Origin: WTJY01 sp041568735
GTDB lineage: Bacteria; Chloroflexota; Anaerolineae; Promineifilales; Promineifilaceae
DNA length: 6,555 bases
NCBI GenBank assembly: GCA_041568735.1
Contig: JBFFZG010000266.1
Location: 1 to 6,555 of the forward strand
Direction of reading: 5' to 3'
The notes beneath the pieces are model-generated. The model saw nothing but the letters and a program-made list of their open reading frames with translations. It had not been told where the DNA came from and made no database searches. Within the stretch, counting starts at the first letter, position 1. Every line of letters starts with the position of its first letter. Shown here piece after piece: positions 6,388 through 6,555 of this stretch. The translations under genes were made by a program, and so were the position numbers.

Positions 6388-6439
6388 GAGGCTGCGATCG
6401 TCTTCGACCGGGCAGGCTGAACTAGCCGCTGGTCAGACA

Positions 6440-6467
6440 ATACTTTCAACTTTCGACTTTCGACTTT
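6440..6467. repeat. Inverted four-unit heptamer array
   Basis: Four in-phase heptamers lie in the opposite orientation to the array at 6285-6354. Read on the minus strand they are AAAGTCG, AAAGTCG, AAAGTTG and AAAGTAT. They can pair with 6313-6340 at 25 of 28 positions, leaving a 99-base loop. The outer edges also match: GATGAAAG at 6281-6288 is mirrored by CTTTCATC at 6464-6471. The outermost base, 6471, is also the last base of the neighbouring minus-strand stop codon. Confidence 0.85.
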
Positions 6468-6470
6468 CAT

Positions 6471-6555
6471 CTATTCTTTTAGAATTTTCCCCATTTCCAG
6501 CATCTCGACAATCTTATCGACGATGGCATCCAGGTTTTCGATGTCGGTTTCGACG
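6471..6555 (-). CDS. Partial gene, C-terminal end only, unknown function
   Basis: The minus strand is open from the right edge to a TAG at 6473-6471, giving 27 residues. The sequence is acidic and helical: ETDIENLDAIVD (2-13) followed by KIVEMLEMGKILKE (14-27). Leu/Ile/Val/Met spacing suggests an amphipathic or coiled-coil C-terminal helix. Clean codon structure and lack of stops support a real gene end. I do not recognise the family. It is the gene immediately upstream of the Wzz-type gene on the same strand, about 200 bp away, so it may belong to the same surface-polysaccharide locus; that is inference. The heptamer array begins at its stop codon. Confidence 0.6.
   Translation of the reverse strand, partial: VETDIENLDAIVDKIVEMLEMGKILKE

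Overview
The window is bacterial, GC-rich (roughly two thirds GC by eye) and densely coded. It carries a four-gene rightward block, a leftward gene facing it, and the last codons of a second leftward gene at the right edge. The taxon cannot be fixed from sequence alone. The GC-rich codon use, start codons without Shine-Dalgarno sequences, a kinase-less Wzz-type protein and heptanucleotide repeats between genes would fit a member of the Chloroflexota; this is a guess, not a demonstration.

Layout. Positions 1-356 hold no convincing gene. They contain an imperfect hairpin palindrome (144-179) and, close to the first gene, an 18-bp inverted repeat followed by a TATACT box (274-308). The rightward block is kynureninase (357-1619), a metallo-beta-lactamase-fold hydrolase with a C-terminal helical/winged-helix-like extension (1674-2723), the adenine DNA glycosylase MutY with an unusually intact Nudix box (2728-3873), and an ABC-class ATPase of the COG3044 type (3870-5582). 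Gaps are 54 bp, 4 bp and a 4-bp ATGA overlap, so the last three genes, and perhaps all four, are probably co-transcribed. After a 13-bp convergent gap comes a Wzz/chain-length-determinant membrane protein on the minus strand (5596-6267). Between it and the next minus-strand gene (stop codon at 6471-6473) lie two opposed arrays of an AAAGTNN heptamer. These form a 191-bp inverted-repeat structure (6281-6471).

How the genes relate. Kynureninase is a tryptophan-catabolic or NAD-related enzyme without pathway partners here. MutY and the ABC ATPase are joined by translational overlap; the ATPase family has a nucleic-acid link through a trypanosome homologue, so a shared nucleic-acid role is possible but unproven. 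The Wzz protein points to surface-polysaccharide assembly, probably with further genes beyond the right edge. I found no clear new defence, mobile or signalling system. The least explained parts are the heptamer inverted repeat in the Wzz leader, the palindrome at 144-179, and the mutY-ABC ATPase pairing.
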